From Candidatus Rhodoluna planktonica (lineage in GTDB: Bacteria > Actinomycetota > Actinomycetes > Actinomycetales > Microbacteriaceae): a stretch of DNA of 64,000 nucleotides. Both the position numbers and the translations under genes were made by a program. Below, in pieces: positions 24,597 to 34,091 of this stretch; position 1 is the first letter of the stretch; every line of letters begins with the position of its first letter. Below the pieces are notes generated by a model. That model was given only the letters and a program-made list of their open reading frames with translations. It did not search any database and was not told the DNA's origin. The DNA lies in contig NZ_CP015208.1 of assembly GCF_001854225.1 (NCBI RefSeq), positions 434,001 to 498,000 of the forward strand, written 5' to 3'.

Positions 24597-25112
24597 ATGT
24601 CCGAACACCCCTATCGAATAAACGTGCACGACCTCATGCACCGACCCGGTCAGATGCGTGAGTTAGAGCTCGACTTTGAAATTCCCAGCGATCTAGGCGA
24701 AAGCATTGTCCGCGTCAATAAAGGCACAGTTCTTGAACTTGATCTTCGTTTAGAGTCTGTGCACGAGGGTATTTTGGCCACCGCCGACCTTTTCACCAAG
24801 GCCAGCGGTGAATGCAGTAGATGCCTCGATCCGCTCAACATCCCGCTTGAGGTAGATTTTCAAGAGCTTTTCGCCTATTCTTTTACTAACGAGGATGAGT
24901 TTGTTGTGCAGGACGAGCAGATCGATCTTGAGCAAGCCATCCGTGATGCGGTAGTTCTAAGCCTTCCCTACCACCCACTCTGTTCAACCGACTGTCTTGG
25001 TCTGTGCCCAGAATGTGGCGTGAAGTTGGCCGACAACCCGCAGCATGCGCACGAAAAAGCGATTGATTCGCGATGGAGTGCCCTAGAAGGTTTTAGCAAA
25101 AAGGAAGAGTAG
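24597..25112 (+). CDS. YceD/DUF177 family protein
   Basis: 171 residues of the DUF177 family, almost always encoded just before rpmF and implicated in 23S rRNA accumulation and ribosome biogenesis. Cysteine sites visible are ECSRCLDPL and [13 protein letters not shown], a likely zinc site. It is followed 4 bases later by rpmF, the typical arrangement. Confidence 0.92.
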   Translation: MSEHPYRINVHDLMHRPGQMRELELDFEIPSDLGESIVRVNKGTVLELDLRLESVHEGILATADLFTKASGECSRCLDPLNIPLEVDFQELFAYSFTNEDEFVVQDEQIDLEQAIRDAVVLSLPYHPLCSTDCLGLCPECGVKLADNPQHAHEKAIDSRWSALEGFSKKEE

Positions 25113-25116
25113 TACC

Positions 25117-25320
25117 ATGCCAGTACCAAAGAGACGACTATCTCGTTCACGCACCCACTCACGTCGTTCACAGTGGAAGGCTGCCGAGGTTACCTTGGTG
25201 AAGACCATTGAGAACGGAAAGACCGTTTACAGCATGCCTCACCGCGCAAAGCTTGTTGAAGACTCTGCAGGCAACGCGCTGTTCCTTGAGTACAAGGGCC
25301 GCAAGGTCGCTGACGCCTAA
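25117..25320 (+). CDS. rpmF: 50S ribosomal protein L32
   Basis: 67 residues, bL32 N-terminus [22 protein letters not shown]. The zinc-binding cysteines of the C+ type are absent, so this is a zinc-independent (C-) paralogue, with [23 protein letters not shown] at the end. It is placed after yceD and before rnc. Confidence 0.95.
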   Translation: MPVPKRRLSRSRTHSRRSQWKAAEVTLVKTIENGKTVYSMPHRAKLVEDSAGNALFLEYKGRKVADA

Positions 25321-25331
25321 AGTTTGAAGTC

Positions 25332-26024
25332 ATGAACCTCAACGTTCTATGCGAACGCCTAGGCGTTGAGGTCGAGCACCGACTGCTTGAAACTGCACTA
25401 ACTCATCGCTCATACTCTTATGAGCAGGGCAACGTACCCAACAACGAACGTCTTGAATTTCTAGGCGATGCGGTGTTGGGTTTTGTCGTTACAGAGCACA
25501 TTTATCGACTTTTGCCTGACCTGGATGAGGGTGAACTCACCAAAGTCAAAAATGCCGTGGTCTCGGTTTATGCCTTGGCCGATGTGGCAAATCAAATCGG
25601 TCTCGGCGAATTTCTAAAATTGGGCCGCGGTGAAGAGTTGACTGGCGGGCGTTCGAAAATCAACCTACTCGCCGACGGATTTGAGGCCGTACTGGGGGCG
25701 GTTTTGATGTCGAATGGCCTCCCTGCTGCCACAGCCCTGATCGATAAATACATTTTTCCGCTGTTAGCCGATACCGATTCACTGCGTGCAAATTCTGATC
25801 CCAAAACCACTTTGCAAGAGCTTCTGCAGTCCAGCGGCAAAGACCTATTGCATTACGCCGTCACGCACGAAGGCCCAGATCATGATCGAACCTTTTTTGC
25901 TGAGGCAGTTTTCGAAGGCAGAGTAATCGGCGCTGGCAGCGCTAGGTCGAAAAAATTGGCTGAAACAGCGGCCGCGATCGACGCCGTGTCGCGACTTAAA
26001 AATGTTGAAGAGAAAAATAAGTAA
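25332..26024 (+). CDS. rnc: Ribonuclease III
   Basis: 230-residue double-strand-specific endoribonuclease for rRNA and mRNA processing. The catalytic signature NNERLEFLGDAVLGFVVTEHIYR is near residues 37-59, and the second acidic site is LLADGFEAVLGAVLM. The C-terminal dsRNA-binding domain (DPKTTLQELLQSSGKD to SARSKKLAETAAAIDAVSRL) is complete. Its stop overlaps the mutM start by one base (taATG). Confidence 0.96.
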   Translation: MNLNVLCERLGVEVEHRLLETALTHRSYSYEQGNVPNNERLEFLGDAVLGFVVTEHIYRLLPDLDEGELTKVKNAVVSVYALADVANQIGLGEFLKLGRGEELTGGRSKINLLADGFEAVLGAVLMSNGLPAATALIDKYIFPLLADTDSLRANSDPKTTLQELLQSSGKDLLHYAVTHEGPDHDRTFFAEAVFEGRVIGAGSARSKKLAETAAAIDAVSRLKNVEEKNK

Positions 26025-26953
26025 TGCCAGAGTTACCCGAGGTTGAGACGGTTAGAGCCGGATTAGCCCCTTATCTAACCGGCGCCAAAATTCTCGCTGT
26101 TGACATTCATGATGCTCGTTCTTTGAAACGCCATCCTGGCAGCGCAAAAGATTTCGAGCAGACGCTGGTCGGCTCCAAAGTTTCGGGTGTAGTTCGGCGC
26201 GGAAAGTTTCTCTGGTTCCCCCTGGAGACCAAAAAAACCGAAAGAAAAATCGCCCTCGTGGGGCACCTGGGCATGAGCGGCCAAATTTTGATTCGCCCAG
26301 AAAAAGCCGTTGAAGATAAATTGACCCGAGCGGTAATTCACGCCGAGGCGGTAACTGGGGAAAAAATTGAAATGCGCTTTATTGATCAGCGTCTTTTCGG
26401 TTCGCTCGCGATTGACGAATTGGTGCCAACCGATGACGGAAAATTTGGCGGATTTTGCCCCGAAATGACTTCGGAGAGCTGGTTTGCCGATCTCATACCG
26501 ATGCAGGCAGCCCACATCCGTCGAGATCCGTTGGATGAGAATTTTGATGCCAACTCAGTCTTCAAAAAATTCAATAAAAAAAGCTCAGGTATCAAGCGAG
26601 TTTTACTCGACCAGCAAACACTGAGTGGAATTGGCAATATCTACGCTGATGAAGCGCTTTGGCGTTCTCGCCTCCACTACGACCAACCGGCTAACACAAT
26701 CAGCAAAATGAAAGCCAAAGAACTGTTGAGTGCGGTGACTGAAATTCTGCAGAAAGCGGTGGCCGAAGGCGGCACCAGTTTTGACGAACAGTACAAAAAT
26801 GTGAATGGTGAATCCGGTTATTTTGCTGTTTCGCTCAACGCCTACGGAATGACCGGTCTTCCCTGTAAGCGCTGTGGCACGGCGATAAAGCGCGAAAACT
26901 GGATGAATCGCGGCTCGCACTTCTGCCCCAAGTGTCAGAGACTCAAGCACTAA
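26024..26953 (+). CDS. mutM: Formamidopyrimidine-DNA glycosylase
   Basis: 309-residue bifunctional glycosylase/AP lyase that removes 8-oxoguanine and formamidopyrimidines. N-terminal MPELPEVETVRAGL supplies the catalytic Pro2 and Glu3. The middle contains LLDQQTLSGIGNIYADEALWRSRLHY, and the C-terminal zinc finger has CKRCG and FCPKCQ. Coupled to rnc by a one-base overlap. A small hairpin follows. Confidence 0.96.
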   Translation: MPELPEVETVRAGLAPYLTGAKILAVDIHDARSLKRHPGSAKDFEQTLVGSKVSGVVRRGKFLWFPLETKKTERKIALVGHLGMSGQILIRPEKAVEDKLTRAVIHAEAVTGEKIEMRFIDQRLFGSLAIDELVPTDDGKFGGFCPEMTSESWFADLIPMQAAHIRRDPLDENFDANSVFKKFNKKSSGIKRVLLDQQTLSGIGNIYADEALWRSRLHYDQPANTISKMKAKELLSAVTEILQKAVAEGGTSFDEQYKNVNGESGYFAVSLNAYGMTGLPCKRCGTAIKRENWMNRGSHFCPKCQRLKH

Positions 26954-26970
26954 TACGGTAATTTTGAGAG

Positions 26971-26990
26971 GCGAGTGTTCTCGCAATTTT
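26971..26990 (+). terminator. Weak hairpin after mutM
   Basis: gcgag-tgtt-ctcgc followed by aatttt. A short stem with a modest T-run; it may reduce read-through from mutM into smc. Confidence 0.4.
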
Positions 26991-27019
26991 CTACTAATAG
27001 CTGAGGGGTGTGTTGCTGC

Positions 27020-30000
27020 GTGTATCTAAAAAGCCTCACACTCAAAGGTTTCAAGTCTTTTGCAAACCCAACCACCTTTGCTTTTGAACCGGGAGTCACG
27101 GCAGTTGTCGGGCCAAACGGATCGGGTAAATCGAACGTCGTCGACGCCCTCGCCTGGGTTATGGGCGAGCAGGGTGCAAAAACCTTGCGCGGCGGCAAAA
27201 TGGAAGATGTTATTTTTGCTGGCACCTCAACTAAAGGTCCGCTGGGTCGAGCTGAGGTAATTCTCACCATCGATAACTCCGACGGAGCATTACCGATCGA
27301 GTACAGCGAAGTGACAATCTCGCGAACCCTGTTTCGCAATGGCGGCAGCGAATACGCAATAAATGGCGAATCGTGCCGACTGCTAGATGTTCAAGAATTG
27401 CTCAGCGACTCTGGACTTGGGCGTGAAATGCACGTCATCGTCGGTCAGGGGCAAATTTCAAACGTCCTGGTGGCAACGCCTGAAGAGCGCCGCGGTTACA
27501 TCGAAGAAGCCGCTGGTATTTTGAAGCACCGTCGCCGCAAAGAGAAAACAGTTCGAAAACTGGAAGCGATGCAAGCGAACCTCACTCGCTTGAACGACTT
27601 GGCTGGCGAAGTTCGTCGTCAGCTAAAGCCTTTGGGTCAGCAAGCCGAGGTTGCTCGCGAAGCACAGCAAATTGCATCTGTGGTTCGAGATGCCAAGGCC
27701 AGAGTGTTGGCTTTCGACATCCAAGAGCTTCACAAAGCCCTTGATGAGACATCAAAAAACGAAGCCGACCGCCGAGCAGAACGAAACATCCTTCAGTCGC
27801 TGCTTGAAGAAAATACTCAGCGTTTAGGTCAGCTAGAAAACTCTCAAGTTTCTACGGATGTCGACCAGGCAAGAAATCTGGCCTACCAGTTCGATACCGC
27901 TGCAGAGCGCCTTCGGTCACTGTTCACCGTTGCCAATCAGAAATTGGCGATGCTCGAAAGCCAGGCGCAGGTTTCCGCTGCCACGGTCGATCCATCCGCA
28001 ATCGCTGCCGAAGCAGACGCTGCCGATCAGGCTTTGCTCGAGCTACAAAAGTCGGTCGAAGAGTTGCAAAAATCTCTGCACCAAGCGGAGCTAGATCGAA
28101 CTGCAGCTAGGGATGTGCTCGAAAAGTTTGATGCCGAAGTTGCCGAACAAACAGCGCTGATATCCAAGTTCGACATGGATAAGGCAAAACTGGCTAATGA
28201 AGCGGCAGTAGCCGAATCTAGGCTGGGGTCATTGCGTGATGAGCTTGTGCGTCATCAACAGGCCCTAACCGAAGCAAAAGACCGAGCGGCAGCGAGGCAA
28301 TCAGAGTTTGATGCTTTAGATCAGCTGCTGCAGTCGCAGCAATCTCGCGGCGAAAATCAACTGGAGCAACAATACGAAAATGCTCAAAAAGCGGTTTCTG
28401 AGGCGGCTCAAAAAATTGAAGACTTAAGAGAGCGCATTCATAAGTCTGAGCGTGAGCGTGACTCGCTTACCGCGCGTCGATCAGCGCTAAACCTAACCTT
28501 GGAGCAGAAAGACGGTGCTACTGAATTGGTAGCTGCCGGATTGCGCGGCATTCGCGGGTTGGTGGCCAACCACATGAAAATCGAGAGCGGTTACGAAACC
28601 GCTATCGCTGCTGCCCTTGGTTCTCTCGCTGATGCCTTGGTTGCCGAAAATCGAGATGCTGGCATCGCGGCCCTTGAGCATTTGAAATCAATTGATGGCG
28701 GGCGTGCCGAACTTATTGTGGCCGACGTGGAATCACTGGGCAAAGTCAAAAACTTGCCAATTGTTCCCGGTGCAAAAGCTGCCGCAGATGTAGTTCAGGC
28801 TCCGGCCGGTATCTTGCAGATTCTTGAAAATGTCGTTGTGGTTGACGACTTGGCTGCCGCACGCGAGCTTTACCGCACTGACCAATCGGTTGCGCAATTT
28901 GTAGTCATCACCAAAGACGGTGACGTGCTGACCAAATCAATTTTGCGCGGTGGTTCCAATTCAAAACCTTCAAAAGTTGAATTAGTCGCTGAGCGCGATT
29001 CAGCTGAACAGAAACTGCTTTCGGTAACCGATGAACTTGAGCGCGCCAAGGGTGAACTGGCGCAGTTGCGCTCAACCGAAGAGGCGGCAAAACTTTCTGC
29101 CAAAGAGGCGCTGGCGAAACTAAACGAACACGATGCCACCTTGGCAGCGAACGCCGAGAAATTGGGTCGCCTGAGGGTTCAAGTGGAGTCTTCAGCAGCC
29201 GAGGTTGAGCGACTGGCCAAAGTAGCCGAACAGGCGCAGGCGGGAATTGCCCTCGCTCAGGAAAATCTCGAGTTGGCTTTGAAAGCACATGACGAATTTG
29301 CTGCGCAAGAGCGACCAGATGTCAACCTGCAAGATCGTGATCAACTGGTTGCAAATCTGGAACAGCAGCGCCAGCGCGAGCTTGAGATTCGCGTTGACTT
29401 AGGGGCGGCTATCGAACGCCAACGCGTCGAAGCTGAACGAGCCTCGTCCCTGCGCCAGCAAGTTGCGGTCGCCGCAGCTGCGATTGAAAAGGCGCAGCAG
29501 GCTGCCCGGGCCCAGCAGGTGCAGCTAGAGAAGGCTCAGCGGGTTTTGGCGATTTTGCCAAAATTTATGGAGTTCGTTTCCAACAGCGCAACTTCGGCGA
29601 AGGTGAAACTCAACGAGCTCGAAACAGCTCGAGCCAACCAAAATGCCGAGTTGGTCAAATTGCGCGGTGAAACTGCTGAAATTCAGATGAAGCTGCAGGG
29701 GCTAACCCAAAGTGTCCACGACATCGAAATGTCGAACCATGAAAAGCGACTCAATCTGGCAAATTTGGTTAGCCGGGCGAACGATGAGTTGGGTCTCGAA
29801 TTGCAGGTTTTGCTTGCCGAGTATTCACCTGAAAGCGCTGAAGTGGCCGAAGGTGTTGAGCCGCAACCGTTCAATCGCGATGAGCAAATCCGCCGTTTGC
29901 GTGAGGCTGAAAAGCTCTATGAGCGCCTGGGTCGCGTAAATCCGCTAGCTCTTGAAGAATTTGCTGCGCTCGAGGCCAGGCACAAGTTCCTGACCGAACA

Positions 30001-30532
30001 GTTGGCTGACCTAACCCAAACTCGAAAAGATTTGCTGCAAATTATTGAAGACCTCGACACCAAAATGCAGGCAATTTTTGCAGAGGCATTTGAAGACACC
30101 AGACAGGCTTTTGAAAAGGTTTTCCCGGTTTTGTTCCCGGGCGGCAGCGGCTCAATTTACCTAACTAATCCGGATGACATGCTGACGACCGGTTTGGAAG
30201 TCAGTGTCAAGCCAGCCGGGAAGCGCATCGAGCGTTTGTCGCTGCTCTCCGGAGGCGAAAGATCTCTAGCTGCCGTTGCACTGCTCATCGCGATCTTCAA
30301 AGCCCGCCCTTCGCCCTTCTACGTCATGGATGAGGTAGAGGCGGCACTGGATGACGCGAACCTTGGCCGTTTGCTCAAGATTCTTGAAGATTTGAAAGCG
30401 AATTCGCAACTAATCATCATCACTCACCAAAAGCGCACCATGGAAATCGCTGATGCCTTGTACGGAGTTTCAATGCGCCAGGATGGCGTCTCGGCGGTCG
30501 TCGGGCAACGCCTCGGGGAAAAGGGCAACTAG
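27020..30532 (+). CDS. smc: Chromosome segregation protein SMC
   Basis: SMC ATPase for chromosome condensation and segregation. GTG 27020 gives the family N-terminus (M)YLKSLTLKGFKSFA and a gagggg site 11 bases upstream; GTG 27008 would overlap that site and add four residues (MCCC). Length is 1170 residues. Walker A GPNGSGKSNVVDALAWVMGE is in the N-terminal head. A long coiled coil with a hinge (about residues 505-640, LRGIRGLVANHM) follows. The C-terminal head has the signature LSGGERSLAAVALLIAIF and Walker B FYVMDEVEAALDDAN. ftsY overlaps the stop by one base. Confidence 0.97.
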   Translation: MYLKSLTLKGFKSFANPTTFAFEPGVTAVVGPNGSGKSNVVDALAWVMGEQGAKTLRGGKMEDVIFAGTSTKGPLGRAEVILTIDNSDGALPIEYSEVTISRTLFRNGGSEYAINGESCRLLDVQELLSDSGLGREMHVIVGQGQISNVLVATPEERRGYIEEAAGILKHRRRKEKTVRKLEAMQANLTRLNDLAGEVRRQLKPLGQQAEVAREAQQIASVVRDAKARVLAFDIQELHKALDETSKNEADRRAERNILQSLLEENTQRLGQLENSQVSTDVDQARNLAYQFDTAAERLRSLFTVANQKLAMLESQAQVSAATVDPSAIAAEADAADQALLELQKSVEELQKSLHQAELDRTAARDVLEKFDAEVAEQTALISKFDMDKAKLANEAAVAESRLGSLRDELVRHQQALTEAKDRAAARQSEFDALDQLLQSQQSRGENQLEQQYENAQKAVSEAAQKIEDLRERIHKSERERDSLTARRSALNLTLEQKDGATELVAAGLRGIRGLVANHMKIESGYETAIAAALGSLADALVAENRDAGIAALEHLKSIDGGRAELIVADVESLGKVKNLPIVPGAKAAADVVQAPAGILQILENVVVVDDLAAARELYRTDQSVAQFVVITKDGDVLTKSILRGGSNSKPSKVELVAERDSAEQKLLSVTDELERAKGELAQLRSTEEAAKLSAKEALAKLNEHDATLAANAEKLGRLRVQVESSAAEVERLAKVAEQAQAGIALAQENLELALKAHDEFAAQERPDVNLQDRDQLVANLEQQRQRELEIRVDLGAAIERQRVEAERASSLRQQVAVAAAAIEKAQQAARAQQVQLEKAQRVLAILPKFMEFVSNSATSAKVKLNELETARANQNAELVKLRGETAEIQMKLQGLTQSVHDIEMSNHEKRLNLANLVSRANDELGLELQVLLAEYSPESAEVAEGVEPQPFNRDEQIRRLREAEKLYERLGRVNPLALEEFAALEARHKFLTEQLADLTQTRKDLLQIIEDLDTKMQAIFAEAFEDTRQAFEKVFPVLFPGGSGSIYLTNPDDMLTTGLEVSVKPAGKRIERLSLLSGGERSLAAVALLIAIFKARPSPFYVMDEVEAALDDANLGRLLKILEDLKANSQLIIITHQKRTMEIADALYGVSMRQDGVSAVVGQRLGEKGN

Positions 30533-31590
30533 TGGCCGGCCTGATGTTTTGGAAGCGGAAGCGTAAAGACGATGCCGTTGAGTCGGTTGAAGAAAATCAG
30601 CCAAACGAACCTGCTGTAGAAGAAATCAAGCCTGTTGTTCTGGTGCCGCAGCAGGCCGAAGACAAAGTCCAAGAGCAGGAGCTAGAACCTCAAGAAGAAG
30701 AGTTACAGCCGGTTGAATTGCCAAAACGCAGTGCGAAGAAGGGTATTCGCAGTCTGTTTAGCCGAATCAAGTTTGATCCAGAAAATTTGGATGAACTTGA
30801 GGACATCCTGATCCAAGCCGACTTCGGTGTCACCGCTTCAGCCCAAATTGTTGCCGAGGTAAAGGACCGAGCTAAAGCGGCGAAAGCAGAAACCGAATCC
30901 GAGTTGAAAGAAATTCTGGCTTCGATAATTGCCGAGCAGCTGCAGCACCCGAACAGCTCACTCAGTTTAGCTGATGGAAAACTGCCCTACGTTTTCTTAG
31001 TGGTTGGCGTCAACGGCGTTGGCAAAACCACCACCATTGGAAAACTGGCCAATTGGTTAGTAGAGGGTGATTGGAGAGTATTCATCGCTGCTGCAGACAC
31101 TTTCAGGGCTGCGGCGGTTGACCAGATTGCGACTTGGGCAGATCGAGCCGGGGCGAAGCTGGTGCGACCAAATCAAGATGGACAAGACCCGGCTTCGGTT
31201 GCTTTTGAAGCCGTTGATGCTGCGATTGCCGCAGACGCCGACATCCTGTTGATTGACACCGCAGGTCGCTTGCAAAACAAAACAGATCTCATGGCCGAAT
31301 TGGAAAAAATTCGAAGAGTTGTCGAAAAGCGCGCGCAAATCAACGAAGTCTTGCTGGTGCTAGACGCAACAACTGGACAGAACGGCCTTACGCAAGCAAA
31401 GGCATTCGCTGAGATCGCCAAGGTGACCGGGGTTGTGCTGACCAAGTTGGATGGCACGGCAAAAGGCGGAATTGTCTATTCAATTCAGCGAGAATTAGGT
31501 ATTCCGGTGAAACTTGTCGGAGTGGGCGAGGGCATCAATGATTTTGCATTCTTCGATCCGCAAGAATTCGCTAACGGTTTAGTTAGCTAA
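30532..31590 (+). CDS. ftsY: Signal recognition particle receptor FtsY
   Basis: 352-residue SRP-family GTPase that docks ribosome-SRP complexes at the membrane. A basic N-terminus (FWKRKRKDD) and a Glu/Gln/Pro-rich acidic A domain (about 15-65) come first. The N domain and G domain follow, with Walker A GVNGVGKTTTIGKLA, DTFRAAAVDQ, DTAGRL and TKLDGTAKGG, and the FtsY C-terminus GEGINDFAFFDPQEFANGL. GTG start overlapping the smc stop. The smc-ftsY-ffh order is typical of actinobacteria. Confidence 0.96.
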   Translation: MAGLMFWKRKRKDDAVESVEENQPNEPAVEEIKPVVLVPQQAEDKVQEQELEPQEEELQPVELPKRSAKKGIRSLFSRIKFDPENLDELEDILIQADFGVTASAQIVAEVKDRAKAAKAETESELKEILASIIAEQLQHPNSSLSLADGKLPYVFLVVGVNGVGKTTTIGKLANWLVEGDWRVFIAAADTFRAAAVDQIATWADRAGAKLVRPNQDGQDPASVAFEAVDAAIAADADILLIDTAGRLQNKTDLMAELEKIRRVVEKRAQINEVLLVLDATTGQNGLTQAKAFAEIAKVTGVVLTKLDGTAKGGIVYSIQRELGIPVKLVGVGEGINDFAFFDPQEFANGLVS

Positions 31591-31599
31591 GGAGTTATT

Positions 31600-33096
31600 T
31601 TGTTTGGCAACCTCTCAGATCGTTTAGTCGATACGTTCAAAAACCTGCGCGCCAAGGGAAAACTCAGCGCCGCAGATATCGATGCCACGCTGAGGGAAAT
31701 TCGACGAGCATTGCTCGAAGCTGACGTCGCCCTCGAGGTGGTCAAAGATTTTATTGCAGCGGTTCGCGAACGTGCCCTCGGCGATGAGGTTTCTAAAGCC
31801 CTAAATCCGGCCCAGCAGGTCGTCAAAATTGTCAACGACGAATTGGTGGCCATCCTGGGTGGCGAACAGCGCAAACTCAACTTTGCTAAGAAGCCGCCGA
31901 CCGTCATCATGCTTGCCGGCTTGCAAGGTTCTGGAAAGACAACCTTGGCCGGAAAATTGGCAAAATGGTTGAAGGACCAAAACCAGACCCCGATTTTGGT
32001 AGCGGCTGACTTGCAGCGACCCAACGCGGTCAATCAACTTCAGGTTGTTGGTGAGCGAGCTGGGGTAGAGGTCTTTGCGCCAGAGCCGGGCAATGGTGTC
32101 GGAAATCCAGTCACGGTTGCCAAAGATGCAATCAAGTTTGCTAACCAAAAGCAGTACAGCGTCGTAATTGTTGACACCGCCGGTCGTTTGGGTATCGATG
32201 AAGAGCTGATGACCCAGGCTCGAGACATTCGATCGGCAGTTGAACCCGATGAGGTTCTGTTCGTCATCGATTCAATGATTGGTCAAGACGCAGTAAACGT
32301 GGCCAAGGCATTTGAGGATGGCGTGGGAATTACCGGCGTTGTGCTAACCAAGCTTGACGGTGATGCTCGAGGCGGTGCTGCGCTCTCAGTATCTTCGGTA
32401 ACCGGTAAGCCAATCATCTTCGCGTCAAACGGTGAGGCTCTAGACGCTTTTGAGCCTTTCTACCCAGATCGAATGGCTTCCAGAATCCTCGACATGGGTG
32501 ACGTTCTTACTCTGATCGAACAAACTCAAAAACAATTTGACGAAGAAGAAGCCAAGGCGCTCGCCGACAAGCTAGCCAAGGAAACCTTTACCCTTGAGGA
32601 TTTTCTCGAGCAGATGCAGCAGTTGCGAAAAATGGGCTCGCTCAAAAACATGCTCGCGATGATGCCGGGGGCTGGCCAAATGCGTTCGCAAATCGAGAAT
32701 TTTGACGAGAAGCAAATAGACCGCACCGAGGCAATCATTCGTTCGATGACACCCCTCGAGCGTCGCCAGCCTAAGGTTTTGAACGGCTCGCGCCGGGCGC
32801 GCATTGCACGAGGTTCAGGCACAACTGTCACCGAGGTGAATTCTCTAGTCACCCGATTCGAACAGGCCGCAAAGATGATGAAAACCATGGCCAAGGGTGC
32901 AATGCCTCAAATGCCGGGAATGCCTGGCATGCCAGGTATGGGCGGTGGCTACCTTGGCGGCGGCAAGTCAAAGTCGAAAGATAAGAAAAAAGGTTCCAAG
33001 TCTGGAAACCCGGCGAAACGTGCTGCGGAGGAAGCAGCACGTCTGGCCGGTCGCAACCCGGATCAGCAATCCGGTGGTTCATCTTTCGGGATTTAG
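31600..33096 (+). CDS. ffh: Signal recognition particle protein Ffh
   Basis: 498-residue SRP54 GTPase that binds signal sequences on nascent chains. TTG start with an aaggag ribosome site. G-domain motifs: GLQGSGKTTLAGKLA, DLQRPNAVNQL, DTAGRLG and TKLDGDARGG. The M domain (from about residue 310) includes QIDRTEAIIRSMTPLERRQPKVLNGSRRARIARGSGTTVTEVN, which binds SRP RNA. The C-terminus carries a Met/Gly/Pro repeat (MPQMPGMPGMPGMGGG) and a basic tail. Confidence 0.97.
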   Translation: MFGNLSDRLVDTFKNLRAKGKLSAADIDATLREIRRALLEADVALEVVKDFIAAVRERALGDEVSKALNPAQQVVKIVNDELVAILGGEQRKLNFAKKPPTVIMLAGLQGSGKTTLAGKLAKWLKDQNQTPILVAADLQRPNAVNQLQVVGERAGVEVFAPEPGNGVGNPVTVAKDAIKFANQKQYSVVIVDTAGRLGIDEELMTQARDIRSAVEPDEVLFVIDSMIGQDAVNVAKAFEDGVGITGVVLTKLDGDARGGAALSVSSVTGKPIIFASNGEALDAFEPFYPDRMASRILDMGDVLTLIEQTQKQFDEEEAKALADKLAKETFTLEDFLEQMQQLRKMGSLKNMLAMMPGAGQMRSQIENFDEKQIDRTEAIIRSMTPLERRQPKVLNGSRRARIARGSGTTVTEVNSLVTRFEQAAKMMKTMAKGAMPQMPGMPGMPGMGGGYLGGGKSKSKDKKKGSKSGNPAKRAAEEAARLAGRNPDQQSGGSSFGI

Positions 33097-33139
33097 CCTT
33101 TCAACTAGCGCAAGCCTAAAGTTTCTGGCAGAATAGAGC

Positions 33140-33181
33140 GGTTGCCGGTAGCTGACCCTCTAACCAGTTATCAGGGCAACC
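33140..33181 (+). promoter_or_regulatory. Possible rpsP leader hairpin
   Basis: ggttgcc (33140-33146) pairs with ggcaacc (33175-33181), and ctga (33152-33155) with tcag (33171-33174). It lies in the 163-base gap between ffh and rpsP. There is no T-run, so it looks like a leader structure rather than a terminator. CAGAAT at 33129-33134 may be a -10. Confidence 0.4.
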
Positions 33182-33259
33182 CCCAGAGCTTTTTCTTCCG
33201 AGTGTGCACCCCACGCTCACGGATGAATGTTCGCCCCAATTCACATCACAGGAGTTTTT

Positions 33260-33826
33260 GTGGCAGTTAAGATCCGCCTGAAGCGTCTCGGCAAGACCCG
33301 TGCGCCTCACTACCGTATTGTCGTCGCTGATTCACGCACCAAGCGTGACGGTCGCGTCATTGAAGAAATTGGTCGCTACATTCCGACCGAAAACCCATCT
33401 TTCATCGAGGTTAACTCAGAGCGTGCTCGCTACTGGCTTGGCGTTGGCGCTCAGCCAACCGAGCAGGTCGAAGCAATCTTGAAGCTAACCGGTGACTTCC
33501 AGGCATCTAAGGGCGACCTAAATGCCAAGAACGTTGTGCAGACCAAGGCTGCTAAAGCCGAGTTCGTGCTAGACACCAAAAAGAAGCCAGTTCTTCTTCC
33601 AAAAGACGAACTAGCTGCTAAGAAGGCTGCTCCAGCTGCCGAGGAAGCCCCTGCTGCTGAAGCTGCAGAAGTTGCTACCGAAGACGTCGCTGCTGTTGCC
33701 GAAGAGGCACCTGCTGCTGAAGCTGCCGCTGAAGAAGCACCGGTTGCTGAAGCTGCCGCAGAAGAGGCACCTGCTGCTGAAGCTGCCGCTGAAGAAGCAG
33801 TGGTTGCAGAGACCGAAGAGGCTTAA
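33260..33826 (+). CDS. rpsP: 30S ribosomal protein S16 with long Ala/Glu tail
   Basis: GTG 33260 with aggag 5 bases upstream gives 188 residues beginning [32 protein letters not shown], the bS16 core. An in-frame ATG at 33227 would precede the ribosome site. The core ends near residue 80; a middle segment ([35 protein letters not shown]) follows, then about 65 residues made almost only of Ala, Glu, Pro and Val in a repeated EEAPAAEAA pattern. Tails are known in actinobacterial S16, but this one is long. First gene of the rpsP-khpA-rimM-trmD-rplS unit. Confidence 0.95.
   Translation: MAVKIRLKRLGKTRAPHYRIVVADSRTKRDGRVIEEIGRYIPTENPSFIEVNSERARYWLGVGAQPTEQVEAILKLTGDFQASKGDLNAKNVVQTKAAKAEFVLDTKKKPVLLPKDELAAKKAAPAAEEAPAAEAAEVATEDVAAVAEEAPAAEAAAEEAPVAEAAAEEAPAAEAAAEEAVVAETEEA
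33643..33823 (+). repeat. In-frame degenerate repeat encoding EEAPAAEAA-type tail
   Basis: Recurring gctgaagctgccgctgaag blocks within the 3' part of rpsP encode successive [11 protein letters not shown]-like units. Codon variation between copies shows selection or drift rather than a fresh duplication. Confidence 0.75.
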
Positions 33827-33829
33827 TAA

Positions 33830-34066
33830 GTGCTTGCCGCTGCGCTCGAACACCTGGTCAAAGGAATCGTCGACAATCCTGACGACGCATCAGTAACTGC
33901 ACGAACCACCTCGCGTGGCGATCTTCTAGAGATCAACGTGCACCCTGATGACCTTGGTCGCGTAATCGGGCGCAACGGCCGCACTGCTAAAGCGCTGCGC
34001 ACTGTGGTCAGCGCATTGGCCGACGGTAAAAAAGTCCGCGTCGACGTGGTGGACACCGATTTCTAA
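33830..34066 (+). CDS. khpA: KH-domain RNA-binding protein KhpA
   Basis: 78-residue single KH domain with VHPDDLGRVIGRNGRTAKALRTVVSAL (GRNG loop). KhpA binds RNA, affects cell division and envelope regulation in Gram-positives, and is almost always encoded between rpsP and rimM. GTG start 3 bases after rpsP. Confidence 0.93.
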   Translation: MLAAALEHLVKGIVDNPDDASVTARTTSRGDLLEINVHPDDLGRVIGRNGRTAKALRTVVSALADGKKVRVDVVDTDF

Positions 34067-34091
34067 GACTGAAACACTCCGCGTAGGCCGA

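Noticed and set aside
27008-27019. smc start at GTG 27008
   Set aside because: It overlaps the gagggg ribosome site and adds MCCC, which is not found in SMC N-termini; GTG 27020 fits the family.
33611-33896. ORFs in other frames over the rpsP tail
   Set aside because: They are low-complexity shadows of the Ala/Glu repeat on both strands.
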